Shown: positions 29,412 through 39,549, numbered from the stretch's first letter. The stretch is DNA of 64,000 nt from Microvirga lotononidis (GCF_034627025.1 NZ_CP141049.1:1115417-1179416), one strand, 5' to 3'. Notes: generated by a model not told the origin, from the sequence alone. Program-made: numbers and translations.

Positions 29412-31013
29412 ATGAAATTTCTCAGCAACCTAAAGCTACTTACGAAGATTGCCATCCCCCGTCACGATCTTTGTTGCCATTGCCATAGGCCTCATCATCA
29501 TGGCCGTCTCGGGTCTGAACAACATGGCGGCCGACACACAGGACTTGCTGGATGACGATGCTGAGCGCCTGGCTCTCGTCCAGAGCGTTGCCACTCAGAT
29601 TAACGAAGCGCCTATCCAAGAAAAGAGTATGATCCTGACGCCCAAAAACCTGCCGGATCGGGAGCTCAATGAAGCCCTGAGGGACAACACCCTGAGTTAC
29701 TTCGAGGCCATGGAGCAGAGCCTTGCCCTCTCGATGAACGGCAATGACGCCAAGGCAACGGAATTGACGAATGGCAGCATTCGCGATGTGCGCCGGCAGT
29801 TGCGTGATCAGATCACAAAGAGCATCGACGGAATCGCTCTTGAGCTCGAACAGAGCAAGGAAGACGTCAATGCTCTCGCCCTTGACACCAAATGGTGGCT
29901 CATCGGCTCTGCTGCCGTGGGTCTGACTCTCGCGATCGGCCCGTTTTGCTCGATCACAGTGTTTAGAGTCGTCCGTCCTCTTTCGGTGACCACTGGTGCC
30001 ATAACGATCTGGCCGACGGCGACTTGAACGTGGACGTATCCGGCACCGAGCGTAACGATGAGGTGGACCTTCTTGCCCGCGCTCTTTAGGTATTCAAGGA
30101 CAACGCCATTGGGGCTCGCCGCCTTGCCGCCGCTCAAGAGGCCGAGAACCAGGCCAAGATGCGCCGTGCCGAGGTCCTCGATCAGCTCACCAAGCGTTTC
30201 GAGATGAATGTCTCGGCTCTGACGCAGGGGCTGTCCTCGGCCGCCACCGAAATGGAAGCAACGGCTCACTCGATGACTGGCGTCGCAAATCAGACGACAC
30301 AACAGTCGATCTCGGTGTCGTCGGCGGCTCGGCAGGCTTCAGCCAACGTGCAAACGGTCGCTGCCGCCACTGAGGGGCTCTCCATCTCAATCCGGGAGAT
30401 CGCCGCACAGGTCGCTCAGTCTTCCCAGGTGGCCGAGAAAGCCGTGAAGCGCACTCAGCGCACGGGTGCGACACTCCAGGATCTGGCAGTCAGCGCTGAG
30501 AAGATCGGCAATGTGGTGCAGCTGATCAACACCATCGCGGGCCAGACCAACCTGCTGGCACTGAACGCTACAATCGAAGCCGCCCGCGCCGGCGGGGCAG
30601 GCAAGGGCTTTGCGGTGGTAGCGTCCGAGGTGAAGGATCTCGCTACCCAGACCGCCAAGGCCACAGACGAGATCTCGCATCAGATCGCCTCGGTTCAACA
30701 GGCCACCAAGCAGACGGTCGCAGCGATCCAGGAGATTGCGCAGACGATCAGTGAGATGTTGCAGATCTCTACCGCTATCGCAGCCGCGATGGAGGAACAG
30801 GGTGCGACTACGTCCGAGATCGCCCGCAATGTTCAGGAGGGTGCAAAGGGAACCGAGCTGGTGACCGGCAGCATTGGGGAGGTGCAGCACGGCGCCGGCG
30901 AAACAGGAGCCGCCGCCAGCCAGGTGCTGGGAGCTGCTCAGGAGCTCGCTCGCCACTCTAATGACCTTGGACAGGAAGTTTCGACCTTCCTCCAAGGCGT
31001 CAAAACCGCCTGA
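29412..31013 (+). pseudogene. Methyl-accepting chemotaxis protein, decayed
   Basis: ATG 29412 starts MKFLSNLKLLTKIAIP. An extra C in a C run at about 29460 shifts the frame into TIFVAIAIGLIIMAVSGLNN, the first membrane helix. A periplasmic helical domain, a second membrane helix (LIGSAAVGLTLAIG) and the start of HAMP (RVVRPLS) follow. A lost base at about 30005 shifts the frame again, and a TAG at 30087 replaces a codon. Downstream, the signalling domain is intact in frame, including the tip [32 protein letters not shown] split across both arms. Three lesions make it a pseudogene. In intact form it would relay ligand signals to CheA. Confidence 0.85.
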
Positions 31014-31123
31014 TCTGCCCATTGGTCCCAGATGTACGAGAAGGTCGCCCACGGGCGGCCTTCCTCCTAAGTAGGTCGCCATAAAACTTGCAACGCGAGA
31101 GCCGCGGGTGTTCCCTGGAGGGC

Positions 31124-31618
31124 ATGCAACGACCTGATCACTTTTCCGAGACATGGCTCGACGAGGTGGATCGCAAGCGGCTTGCCGTAACGCTTGCTGG
31201 CGCCCGTGAGGCTCGTGTGTATCGCCGCCTTGAGGCCCTACTGTTGGTGGCCGAGGGGCATTCCGGGGCCGAGGCGGCCCGCCGCTGCCGGGTCAACCGC
31301 TCCAGTGTGCATCGCTGGCTCGTCCAGTCCCGGGCCGAGCATGAGACTACGGCCCTGATCGACCGACCGCGCAGCGGGCGTCCGCGCCTGCATCGCCCGC
31401 TGACGGCGCAGCGCCTGGCGGCCGCCCTGGCGCGCGACCCGCGCCGCTGCGGCTACCAGGCCACGAGCTGGACCGTGCCGTTGCTGGCGCACGACCTGGC
31501 CGCCAAGGGCATTGCCGTCAGCCCGCGGACCCTAAGGTGCCGGCTGCACGAGGCGGGCTATCGCTGGAAGCGCCCGCGCTATGTCTATGTCCAACGCGCA
31601 GAGCATCTGCCGCATATG
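31124..31618 (+). pseudogene. IS630 transposase, N-terminal part
   Basis: From ATG 31124, with GGAGG 5 bases upstream, the frame encodes the winged-helix region of an IS630 enzyme: RLAVTLAGAREARVYRRLEALL, GAEAARRCRVNRSSVHRWL, the GRPRL block and ISPRTL-like AVSPRTLRCRLHEAGYRWKRPRYVY. It is interrupted after EHLPH by the IS110 end. The catalytic domain continues at about 34917. Before the insertion this was a normal transposase gene. Confidence 0.85.
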
Positions 31619-31905
31619 TGGACGGCCCCCGACTCGCAAGAGCGTTGAACAGCGTTTGATCGGATCGCTTGCGGTCATATGTCCGGCCTGTTGGTGCAGT
31701 CACCCATGACTGCTGGCCGAGATGGGTTCCGCGACGCGCGTTCCGAACAGAAAAGCGACCTGTCACGGCCATGCGGCAGAGCGGAGTGTCACGCGTCTCG
31801 GATCGATCGATCACACCATCTGCTCCTCGTCTTGCAAGTCCGGCCTCAGCTCGGCACGGCAGCCTTGTCGTAGCGTCCTGTGTCGGGCTGATCTCTATCC
31901 TGCTC

Positions 31906-34845
31906 TCACGCGAGCCGTGGCTCTTTCACGCCGTAGTGTTCGCCTGAGACCATCAGCTTCCAGGCAATCCGGGCGATTTTGTTGGCCAGCGCCACCGCGG
32001 CCAGCTTCGGCGGCTTGCGCTTGAGCAACGCCACCAGCCACGGCGAGGCGGACCCGCGGCCGCGACGAACCTGCTGTAGGACGGTGGTGGCGCCGACCAC
32101 CAGCACGCTGCGCAAGGCCTCATCACCCGCTCGCGTAATCACCCCCAGCCGGACCTTGCCGGCGGTGGAATGATCCTTCGGGGTCAGGCCGAGCCAGGCA
32201 GCAAAGTGCCGGGCCGAGCGGAAGCACTCTGGAGTGGGTGTCTTCATCACCAGCAGCGAGGCGCCGATCGGCCCCACACCGGGGATCTGGGCCAGACGTC
32301 GGCTGCACGCATCGGCCCGATGCCAGGCCATCAGCTTGTCATCGACCTCCTCGAGCCGGGTCTGCAGCTGAGTGTATTCTTTGGCCTGCATCGCAAACAA
32401 CTCCCGCGCCAGAGGCGGCAGGGTGTCATCCTCTCTGATCCGCGCCAGCAACGGCTCGATCTTCCCCAGTCCCTTGGCGGCAATCAGCCCAAACTCGGCC
32501 GCATAGCCCCGGATGGCATTGGCGAGCTGGGTGCGCTGGCGGATCAGCCGGTCGCGCAAGCCCACCAGCATCAGGGCGGCCTGCTGCTCGGCGGTCTTGA
32601 CCGGCACGAAGCGCATGGTCGGCCGGCTCATCGCCTCGCAGAGCGCCTCCGCATCGGCGGCATCGTTCTTGCCGCGTTTAACGTAAGGCTTGACGAACTG
32701 CGGTGGGAGCACTCTCACCTGATGTCCCAGCCCCTGCAGCAAGCGGGCCCAATGGTGGGATCCGCCACATGCCTCGATGCCGATCAGCGTCGGCGGCAGC
32801 TTCGTGAAGAACGCCACCAGGTCCTGGCGCCGCAGCTTCTTGCGCAGGATCGGCTCCTCGGCGGCGTTCACCCCGTGCAGTTGGAAGACGTGTTTTTCGC
32901 GGTAGGGACGCCCGTTACCGGGCGCCCCCCGCTCAGATCCCGGCGAGCCCAATTAAGGCACCGGGCTCCTACCTTGGGTGTGTGACGGCGAAGCGCACGT
33001 CGGGCCAGGGATGAAGGATGCGTGGCTTCGGGAGCCAGTGGTCTGCCACCTTTGTGGTCCGGTCCCATGTGAATCCGTCCTTCTGGCTCCGCCGCCGAAG
33101 CGTGCGCCTCCAGAGTTCTTCCACATGGTGCCGAAACGCCGCTAATGCGCGCGCGTTTGTCGGCACCGCGAAGTAGGCAAAATGCCCGCTCACGATCTGT
33201 TTGAGCCATTTCCCCTGTTCAGGGATGGGCCAGTGCAGCCGACGCCACAGCTCCTCCTTGATGGTCCTGAGCGTCGTCCGCATGCGGTCGCCGCGGGTCC
33301 TCCGTTGAAGCTGGAAGCGCCCGCTGCGCGATTTGCCACAGATGAACGTGAACCCGAGGAACATGAAGGTCTCCGGTTTTCCGAGCCCGCTCTTCTTGCG
33401 GTTGGCCGCCGCACGGCGGCCAAACTCAATCACTCGGGTCTTGTCCCGATGGAGCGACAGTTCGAACTCCTCAAGCCTCGCACGCATCGCATCAAGGAAG
33501 CGACGGGCGTCGTCCTCATGCTCAAAGCCAACGACCAGATCATCGGCATAGCGCACGATGATCATGTCGCCGGTAGCCTCGCGCTGTCGGCAGCGCTTGG
33601 CCCAGAGGTCGAGAACATAGTGGAGGTAGATGTTGCCGAGGAGCGGTGAGATCACCGAACCTTGACCCGTCCCCGTATCCTCCACAGTCACGACCCCGTC
33701 TTCGAGGATGCCCGCCTTCAACCATTTCCGGATCAGACGGATGATGCGCTTGTCACCGATCCGATGCTCCATGAAGCGGACGAGCCATTCCTGGCTGACT
33801 GCCCCAAAGAAGTTTTGGATATCGGCGTCGATGATCCAGTTCACTTTCCGGTGGTCGATCGCGACGCACAGCGCATCCAGCGCATCGTGCGGCCCTCTCC
33901 CCGGTCGAAACCCGTAGGAGAAACCGCAGAAGTCGCCTTCATAGATGGCGTTGAGCACCATGACAGTCGCGCCCTGGACGATTTTATCGTCCAGGGCGGC
34001 AATCGCCAACGGCCGCTGGCTGCCGTCTGCCTTCGGGATATACGTCCGGCGTGACGGTTGCGGGCGGTACGCTCCCCGTTGGACCCGGGCGTGCAGATCA
34101 ATCAGCCGGAGCTCAAGCTCTGCCTCGTAGTCCTGCCATGTCATGCCATCCACCCCGGGGGCGGCCTTGCGCCTGAGCGCATAGAACGCCGCACGCAGTG
34201 TATCGACAGTGATATGGTGGAAGAGCGCGGTAAACCTGTCCTTCTTCCTCAGCCTTGCGGCTGTCCGTACGCGGTCCAGCGACTGGGACATGCGAGCCCG
34301 GCCCTGTGTCCGGTGCATGCGTTGCTGTTGCGCGTTCCCCTTGGTCCCCGGCCTTCGCTCCACCGACTCCGCCACCGGTCGCCCGGCTTTGTTCGTCGGC
34401 TTCACCGCTACTATGCCGAAGTCAGACTTCTCTGGATCGTTCATCGGCGGCTACGGCTCCTCGCCTTCCCACTGCGGACCATCCCCCCGTAGGACGGGGT
34501 GGGTGGCCAATCCAGAGATCTCCCGGTTCCCGTACAAAGAGCTTCCGTGCATGCCAGGGTCTCAGACCACGCCGGGTCGACTGAGCGCTCGCGTAACGCG
34601 CTCATCCGTGCTGCCTTCCGGAACGTCAACGCCGTCGGCACCCGGGATATTCGACTTTCGCGGCTCAATGGCTGGCCTGCACGCTCCCCTACCGACGCTT
34701 CGCCGACATCCTCACGGTTGCCTGCGCACGGCTCGGGGCCGATGTGGGTTGCTAGCCCTTCATCGTGGGGGACTTTCACCTCCTACTCCTTGCCGGTCTC
34801 CCGGCGCACTGACGTATCGACGCCGATGCGAATAATCTGGTCCAC
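31906..34845 (-). CDS. IS110 transposase interrupted by group II intron
   Basis: The first exon starts at GTG 34845 (AGGAG upstream) and reads DQIIRIGVDTS; the second runs from 32895 to 31906 starting KHVFQLHGVNAAEEPILR. Joining them at 34810/32895 restores VDTSKHVFQLHG, the normal start of IS1111 transposases, with the first DEDD Asp in exon 1. Later motifs are intact: GIEACGGSHHWARLL, KRGKNDAADAEALCEA, AQIPGVGPIGASLL, ARHFAAWLGLTPKDHSTAGK and GDEALRSVLVVGATT. If the intron splices, the enzyme should be complete (about 346 aa). Confidence 0.85.
32896..34809 (-). mobile_element. Group II intron
   Basis: The 5' end reads GTGCGCCGGGAGACCGG, followed by GGCAAGGAGTAGGAGGTGAAAG, the usual GTGYG start and early domain I sequence. 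The 3' region has GC-rich hairpins including GGGCGCCCG-GTAA-CGGGCGTCCC, which fits domain VI. The borders were placed where the IS110 protein frame is restored on joining. Length about 1914 nt. It encodes its own reverse transcriptase. The 3' border is uncertain by a few bases. Confidence 0.85.
32969..34444 (-). CDS. ltrA: Group II intron reverse transcriptase/maturase
   Basis: The 491-aa protein has the RT blocks in order: GVDGMTWQDYE (~98), RRTYIPKADGSQRPLAI, NWIIDADIQNFF (~203), GTGQGSVISPLLGNIYLHYVLD, the catalytic YADD (~299-302), ELSLHRDKTRVIEFG and FLGFTF. A maturase (X) domain with the GIIM-like FRHHVEELWRR region follows. No HNH endonuclease motif is seen at the C-terminus, so mobility would use an endonuclease-independent route. 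It binds and helps splice the surrounding intron and copies it into DNA. Full length and apparently intact. Confidence 0.93.
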   Translation of the reverse strand: MNDPEKSDFGIVAVKPTNKAGRPVAESVERRPGTKGNAQQQRMHRTQGRARMSQSLDRVRTAARLRKKDRFTALFHHITVDTLRAAFYALRRKAAPGVDGMTWQDYEAELELRLIDLHARVQRGAYRPQPSRRTYIPKADGSQRPLAIAALDDKIVQGATVMVLNAIYEGDFCGFSYGFRPGRGPHDALDALCVAIDHRKVNWIIDADIQNFFGAVSQEWLVRFMEHRIGDKRIIRLIRKWLKAGILEDGVVTVEDTGTGQGSVISPLLGNIYLHYVLDLWAKRCRQREATGDMIIVRYADDLVVGFEHEDDARRFLDAMRARLEEFELSLHRDKTRVIEFGRRAAANRKKSGLGKPETFMFLGFTFICGKSRSGRFQLQRRTRGDRMRTTLRTIKEELWRRLHWPIPEQGKWLKQIVSGHFAYFAVPTNARALAAFRHHVEELWRRTLRRRSQKDGFTWDRTTKVADHWLPKPRILHPWPDVRFAVTHPR

Positions 34846-34916
34846 GGACGGTCTCCTGTGTTTGAGATCTGCAACGACCTCATTCTGGCACAGCGATGCC
34901 GTAAGGGGGCCGTCCA

Positions 34917-35527
34917 CCCCAACAGAAAAAGGGGGCCTGATCCGGCGTCTGAAGGCGGGCTGGCACGGGGGCGATCGGCTGCTGTGCCTCGACGGGACGC
35001 TGCTGCGGCTGTTTCCGCCGCTGCGCGCGACCTGGGCGCTCAAGGGCACGCAGGCGATGGTGCCGATCACCGGGCGCAACGCCAAGCGGGTGCTGTTTGG
35101 GGCCATCGACCTGCGCAGCGCGCGCCGGGTGGTCCTGATCCGCACCCGTGCCGGTCAGGCCGAGGCCCAGGCTTTCCTGCGCGCGCTGCGGCGCCGCTAC
35201 CGGGGCGCCGGCTGGCTCTGGCTTCTCACCGATCGGGCGAGCGCCCACCCCGCCCCACAGACCCAGGAGCTCGCCGACCGGCTGCGCATCCGGTTCGTGT
35301 GGTTGCCCCGGCAGGCGCCCGAACTGAGCCCGATGAATCAACTCTGGCGTGAACTCAAGCGGCTGATTGCGGCCAACCGGCAGGCCACGTCCATCGATGC
35401 TCTGGCCGCCGATGCCGCCGCCTGGATTCTGACGCTGACGCCGCAACAAGCGTTCCGCAAGGCCGGCATGGCATCCAAACACTTCTGGCTCAGAAAGCTG
35501 TTGCAGATCTTTTGGCGACCTACTTAG
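34917..35527 (+). pseudogene. IS630 transposase, catalytic C-terminal part
   Basis: The frame resumes as EKGGLIRRLKAGW and carries the DDE domain: RLLCLDGTLLRLFPPLRATW with the first Asp, MVPITGRNAKRVLFGAIDL, GWLWLLTDRASAH with the second Asp, and LSPMNQLWRELKRLI with Asn/Glu in the third site region. It stops at TAG 35525-35527, at the element end. It is separated from its N-terminal half by the nested IS110. Confidence 0.85.
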
Positions 35528-35590
35528 TTCACAAACGACGCCGCCTCGGCAATAATCGCGTCGCCGAAATTGTCGGCGGACGAGGTCAAG

Positions 35591-35722
35591 ATGTCGGATC
35601 AGGTTTCACATGCCAGCGGCTCTCATGAGGGCAGGGGTATCGATCAGACCTCCGAGCGCCAGTCGATCTTGGGCAAGATCCGATCTGCCTATGAGCATGA
35701 GATGACGACCATCGACCCATAA
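35591..35722 (+). CDS. Possible small protein, 43 aa
   Basis: ATG 35591 has GAGG 6 bases upstream and opens a polar 43-codon frame (SDQVSHASGSHEGRGIDQTS, then SILGKIRSAYEHEM). No family recognised. It lies just right of the IS630 and before a decayed membrane-protein gene, and may be a remnant of a larger gene. Confidence 0.3.
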   Translation: MSDQVSHASGSHEGRGIDQTSERQSILGKIRSAYEHEMTTIDP

Positions 35723-35755
35723 CGTCATCTTCCGCGCACTGGTAGGGGAGGCGGC

Positions 35756-36045
35756 CTGACAGAACAGCCCGCGAAGTCAAAAACCTATCCGGCCCTCGCG
35801 ATCGGCCTCATCGTTGGCGGCCTTGTTGCTTATCTACTGGGTGAAACGGGCTCAGGATCCCGGATCTCGGCCGCACTTGGCAATCTATGGGATTCGATCA
35901 TTGCCATCGTGATTGGCCTCGGCATCCTCTATGTGCCTAGTGCCTCTTCTGGCCGATCCTCCGAAACGCGATCCTCATGATCATAAGATGGATCATCATT
36001 CTCGGGATCGGCGTCTACACCTTCCTCACATACATCGGCTACTGA
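35756..36045 (+). pseudogene. Small membrane protein, frameshifted and startless
   Basis: A frame beginning TEQPAKSKTYPALAIGLIVGGLVAYLLG, then LWDSIIAIVIGLGILYV, encodes two membrane helices. Near 35940 it loses phase, and RLFWPILRNAILMIIRW plus IIILGIGVYTFLTYIGY continue in another frame to TGA 36045. Joined, it would be a protein of about 95 aa with three or four membrane helices. No ATG/GTG/TTG is found in phase at the beginning, only CTG. It therefore looks decayed. Function unknown. Confidence 0.5.
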
Positions 36046-36111
36046 CGCCCTGCCAGCGGACGACCTCTCTTACTCGTCACGTTCAAATAAGTACGAGGCT
36101 GGCGCAATACG

Positions 36112-36624
36112 TCACGCGGCGGTCCGCAGAGATCCACGGGGCCCGCTAGCTTGGGCCTGCTTTGCCCCGAGCCGTGGAAGTGTGCCGACTAGGAGGACAA
36201 GGTTCTGCCAGACATCCTCGCATGCGTGCCGCTGCTTAGCGTCTGCCATCCCTGAATGAAACCGCATCCTGTAAATATGCTCGAGAAGGGTGCAGGCATT
36301 CACCAAGCTGTCTGCCATCTCGTAGCAAGGCGAATTCTCTACGACGAATGTCTGGCATCGCCGCGCGCTTCGCTGAAGATCACGATACGCCGTATCCAAC
36401 TCCTCAGGGGACAAACCACGCCCACCCAGCGCGTCAGAGACGCTAATGTTGAACCCATCCGATAACATGCGGGCAACATGAACAAGAGCATCGCCGCAGG
36501 CCCGAGCCTTCTCTTTGCCCTGCTTATCCAATCGAACGCGGATGTAGATCAATGCGGATTTGGCTCGTGCCAAATCGTCCTCGACAACGTCGCTCACGCG
36601 GCGATCCGACCACCAATTGCTCAT
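36112..36624 (-). CDS. Hypothetical protein, 170 aa
   Basis: ATG 36624 reads MSNWWSDRRVSDVVEDDLARAKS. The product appears all-helical, with several amphipathic stretches (ALVHVARMLSDGFN, ELDTAYRDLQRSARRCQTF, SLVNACTLLEHIYRMRF) and five Cys residues. There is no signal peptide or membrane span, and no family is recognised. It lies downstream of repC on the same strand with a 147-bp gap, so it may belong to the replicon's accessory genes. Confidence 0.6.
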   Translation of the reverse strand: MSNWWSDRRVSDVVEDDLARAKSALIYIRVRLDKQGKEKARACGDALVHVARMLSDGFNISVSDALGGRGLSPEELDTAYRDLQRSARRCQTFVVENSPCYEMADSLVNACTLLEHIYRMRFHSGMADAKQRHACEDVWQNLVLLVGTLPRLGAKQAQASGPRGSLRTAA

Positions 36625-36770
36625 GCCATTTTCCGGGAATCAATCTGGAGACCGATAAACCTGGAATCGAACTTTTCGCAGTGAGTGGCAAGTAGGAACG
36701 GCAGTACGAGCGTCGTCTGCGACATCATGGTCAGGTCTGCATGAGGATCGTCGGGTTGATCGATTTGCCC

Positions 36771-37985
36771 CTAGTGCGTTGTACGTCGACGTAAGCCTTC
36801 AATCCAACCAATGATGTCGTCTCTCTCGCGTACGCGTTCAGATAGCGATAGTAGGTAGGCCCTCGGGCTCTTGATCTTCCAACGACCAGACGTGACATCT
36901 TCCTCCCGGATTTGAGCAAAGTAACTCAGCACCAGGGCACCTTTAAGCGGGCCGTGATCTTGCTGCACCTTCACCCAAGTCTCCAGTCCGACGCCGGTCA
37001 TGAGCGCCAACATCGCAGCACTCGCAGTTAGGTCCGTCAGATCGGCGATTGGCTGGCCTACTGTCTCAGCAACAATGGGCAGGTTGCCATTCACGAGCGC
37101 GAAGATCCTGCCGTCATCTAACGCTGTCGCCTCTCGCGCGTGGCTCGTTGAGACTGCCTCTTCACCCCCCAAAGCGGAGGAGGGGAGTGGTTCTGCGCTG
37201 ATACCCTCTATAGTCGCAGCCATCGTGGAATTATGCCCATCCACACGGGCTGCCAGGCCGGTCCAGGCATCAACGAGAGCCTTGGCCTGATTGAGCGACA
37301 ACGAGCGAGACGCCCCATGCTTGAGCAAGGCATCATGTTCATTGATCAATGGCGCAGCGGCGCTCTCCTTCTCACGTCCAGAGTGCCCCTGGAGGATATC
37401 AAGTTCCTTCCTGACTTTCGCGGAGAGGCAGTTGATTTGATGCCGTAACTCGCGCAGCCACCGGCGCTCGGCATCGACCTGTCTGGCGCCGGCGCGGAGT
37501 TCGTCAGCCTTGCTCTGCAGGGGAGCAAGATCGAAGCCGTAGACAGCCCCATAGCCGATTTCGGCGCAGTCCACCTCGAAGCGGCGGTGTGAGCGACTTG
37601 CAACCCGACGGATCAGACCGCGCTCCGCAAGCGATCTCAACGCGGCATCGAGTGAGGAAGGAGAAAAACCGGTCAGGTCCTCGAGTTGCTGGCTGGAAGC
37701 GGGCACCGAGATGGTGTGATTATTCCGAACGGATCTCACGTTGACGCACACGATAAGTGCGGAAAGGGCAGCCTGCTCGACCGGCGAAAGCCGCAGAGAC
37801 TTCCCGGCGTCGGCGGCTGCCTTGAAAAGCGTGCCCCGAAGGGACTTCACATCGATCTGTTGATCCGGCGAGCACGTATCGGATCCAGTATCGTGCGTTT
37901 GATCCATGCGAATTGCCGGAACTACCGCTGGAAACGGGGGGCTTATTGGGCTGAATGCTGGTCCGATTTGAACAGTTTCTAACAT
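36771..37985 (-). CDS. repC: RepC-type plasmid replication initiator (copy 1)
   Basis: ATG 37985 has AGGAGAAC upstream. The 404-aa product carries the RepC layout: SLRGTLFKAAADAGKSLRLSP, a winged-helix region (SSQQLEDLTGFSPSSLDAAL, RSLAERGLIRRVASRSHRRF), the FGFDL-like AVYGFDLAPLQSKADELRAG segment and a helical arm. The C-terminal domain ends KSPRAYLLSLSERVRERD and TTH. RepC proteins bind an origin inside their own gene and start replication of repABC-type replicons. repA and repB partition genes are not seen upstream. An upstream plus-strand terminator suggests antisense-RNA control. Confidence 0.8.
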   Translation of the reverse strand: MLETVQIGPAFSPISPPFPAVVPAIRMDQTHDTGSDTCSPDQQIDVKSLRGTLFKAAADAGKSLRLSPVEQAALSALIVCVNVRSVRNNHTISVPASSQQLEDLTGFSPSSLDAALRSLAERGLIRRVASRSHRRFEVDCAEIGYGAVYGFDLAPLQSKADELRAGARQVDAERRWLRELRHQINCLSAKVRKELDILQGHSGREKESAAAPLINEHDALLKHGASRSLSLNQAKALVDAWTGLAARVDGHNSTMAATIEGISAEPLPSSALGGEEAVSTSHAREATALDDGRIFALVNGNLPIVAETVGQPIADLTDLTASAAMLALMTGVGLETWVKVQQDHGPLKGALVLSYFAQIREEDVTSGRWKIKSPRAYLLSLSERVRERDDIIGWIEGLRRRTTH

Positions 37986-37997
37986 CTACGTTCTCCT

Positions 37998-38156
37998 GAA
38001 CGCAGATCGAAAAAAGGCAGCAGAAACCTCATTAAAAGGCGCAAAAATTCCTTGCAGCCGATTCAGCCGAGAGGTACAAAACGGGTGTTCAGCGCCGGGT
38101 TGCCACACTCGGTGAAAAGGCCGGATCCTCTAACAGGGGTTCGGCTTTTTCTTTTT
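37998..38156 (+). ncRNA. Candidate antisense RNA opposite repC leader
   Basis: In repABC replicons a small counter-transcribed RNA runs opposite the repC leader and ends at a strong terminator. Here the plus strand, opposite to repC, ends with a hairpin (38120-38145) and TTTTTCTTTTT, about 135 bp upstream of the repC start. The promoter was not identified, so the 5' end is a guess. Confidence 0.45.
38120..38156 (+). terminator. Rho-independent terminator opposite repC leader
   Basis: GCCGGATCCT pairs with GGGGTTCGGC (with G-U wobbles) and is followed by TTTTTCTTTTT. It works only in the plus direction, antisense to repC. Confidence 0.75.
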
Positions 38157-38167
38157 ATCGATCCTTA

Positions 38168-39549
38168 GGGCTTGGCAGGCAACAACCTGCCCAAATGGGC
38201 AACTGGTGCGTTGTTGGAACAAGGACCATCCGTTCTGAACGGAGCTGCCGATGTCGCTACCCTCCCTTCACCCATGTGGATGCCCCAAGTGTCACTCGCG
38301 CAAGCCCCATCCGGACCGCATGCTTCATCGGCAGATCAACCTGCTTGCCAGCCGGCTCGACGAACAGCAGCGCCGGTGGTTTATCGCGTTTGAGGCGATG
38401 CGGATCGGCTGGGGCGGCACTCAGCGGCTTGCCCAGATCACGGGCTTGAGCCCCCATACCATCCGGCGCGGCCGTCGCGAACTCGAGGCCGGGCTTGTTG
38501 ACCGCCCCACCGAGCGCGTGCGGGTCGCCGGTGGTGGCCGTCCCACCCGAGAGGTCCAGGATCCTGAACTCCCACAGACCTTGGAGGAGTTGCTCGAAGG
38601 CGAGACAGCGGGTGACCCGATGGGTCGGCACGCCAAAGCCAAGCGGAGTTCTCTGCATCATCTGAGCCATGAGCTTGCCGTCGCAGGACACCCGGCCAGC
38701 CGCCCCACGGTGGCGCGCCTGCTGCGCCAATTGGGCTACTCGCCCAAAGCCAATGCACGGCGTACCGAGGCGCACAGCACGCCGCCTGAGCGCGATGCGC
38801 AATTCCAGCACATCGCCGAACAGCGCGCGCAGTTTGCAGCCACAGGTGAGCCGATCATCAGCGTGGATTCGAAAAAAAAAGGAATTGGTCGGTGACTTCA
38901 AGAACCCGGGCCAGACGTGGTGCCGGAGAGCCGAGCCGGTCTTGGTGCACGACTGGCCGCAGGATGCAGTCGGTCAGGCCATTCCTTACGGCATCTACGA
39001 GATCACAACCAACAGCGGCTATGTGTGCATCGGCGATTGCTTTGACACCCCGCGCTTTGCCGTTGAGGCGATCAGTGACTGGTGGGAGAGCGAAGGACAG
39101 AAGCGCTTTCCAGAAGCCGGGCGTCTCCTCGTCCTGGCCGATGCGGGCGGCTCGAACAGTTGCCGCTCCCGAGTTTGGAAAGCCCAGTTGCAAGAACAGC
39201 TCTGCGATGCCTGCGGGCTCGAGGTCACGGTGTGTCACTATCCCACCGGCTGCTCGAAGTGGAACCCAATTGAGCACCGGCTCTTCAGCTTCATCAGCTT
39301 GAACTGGGCTGGCGTGCCGCTGCGGACCTTTGCGACGATGGTCCGCTACATTGCCGGAACCGTCACGGCAGCCGGGCTGCGGGTGAATGCTCGCCTCAAG
39401 CGTGGTGGCAATGAGACCGGGGAGCGGGTCTCCGACGAGGTCATGCGTCGCCTCCACCTGAGGCCGCATGCCGTCTGTCCCGCATGGAATTACACGCTCT
39501 CGCCGCGAACTTGATAACCTGAATTGGCAAATAGTTGGCTGCCAAGCCC
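38168..39549 (+). mobile_element. ISAzo13-family element, copy 1 (complete)
   Basis: GGGCTTGGCAGGCAAC at the left and its imperfect complement ending CTGCCAAGCCC at the right form the ends. TTA flanks both sides (38165-38167, 39550-39552), a 3-bp target duplication. The right TTA is the stop codon (TAA) of the second repC. A second, truncated copy lies at 47140-48197. Confidence 0.85.
38251..39514 (+). CDS. ISAzo13-family transposase read through an A9 frameshift site
   Basis: ATG 38251 (GGAG upstream) starts MSLPSLHPCGCPKCHSRKP and includes a helix-turn-helix (TQRLAQITGLSPHTIRRGRREL). At 38872-38880 nine A encode KKK. The zero frame then ends quickly (GIGR), while the neighbouring frame continues ELVGDFKNPGQTWCRR, LVLADAGGSNSCRSRVWKAQ and HYPTGCSKWNPIEHRLFSFI with the rest of the DDE domain. 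The family normally reads SVDxKKKELVGxFKN, so the shift lies exactly on the run. The other copy has the same run and shift, so transcriptional slippage is likely how the full transposase is made. Confidence 0.8.

Larger units (their letters stand above)
31619..34916 (-). mobile_element. IS110/IS1111 element carrying a group II intron
   Basis: The ends form an inverted repeat, TGGACGGCCCCC at the left and GGGGGCCGTCCA at the right, as in the IS1111 subgroup. Removing the intron leaves about 1384 bp, a usual size. It sits inside the IS630 transposase gene in the opposite orientation, with no target duplication seen. Confidence 0.85.
31070..35524 (+). mobile_element. IS630-family element split by a nested IS110
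   Basis: Terminal repeats AGTAGGTCGCCA at both ends in opposite orientation and a TA at each border (31068-31069 and 35525-35526) define it. Without the nested insert it is about 1160 bp, a normal IS630 size. Confidence 0.85.

Noticed and set aside
36731..36919. 62-codon minus-strand ORF at the 3' end of repC copy 1
   Set aside because: Shadow frame of repC overlapping its last codons; no ribosome site or similarity.
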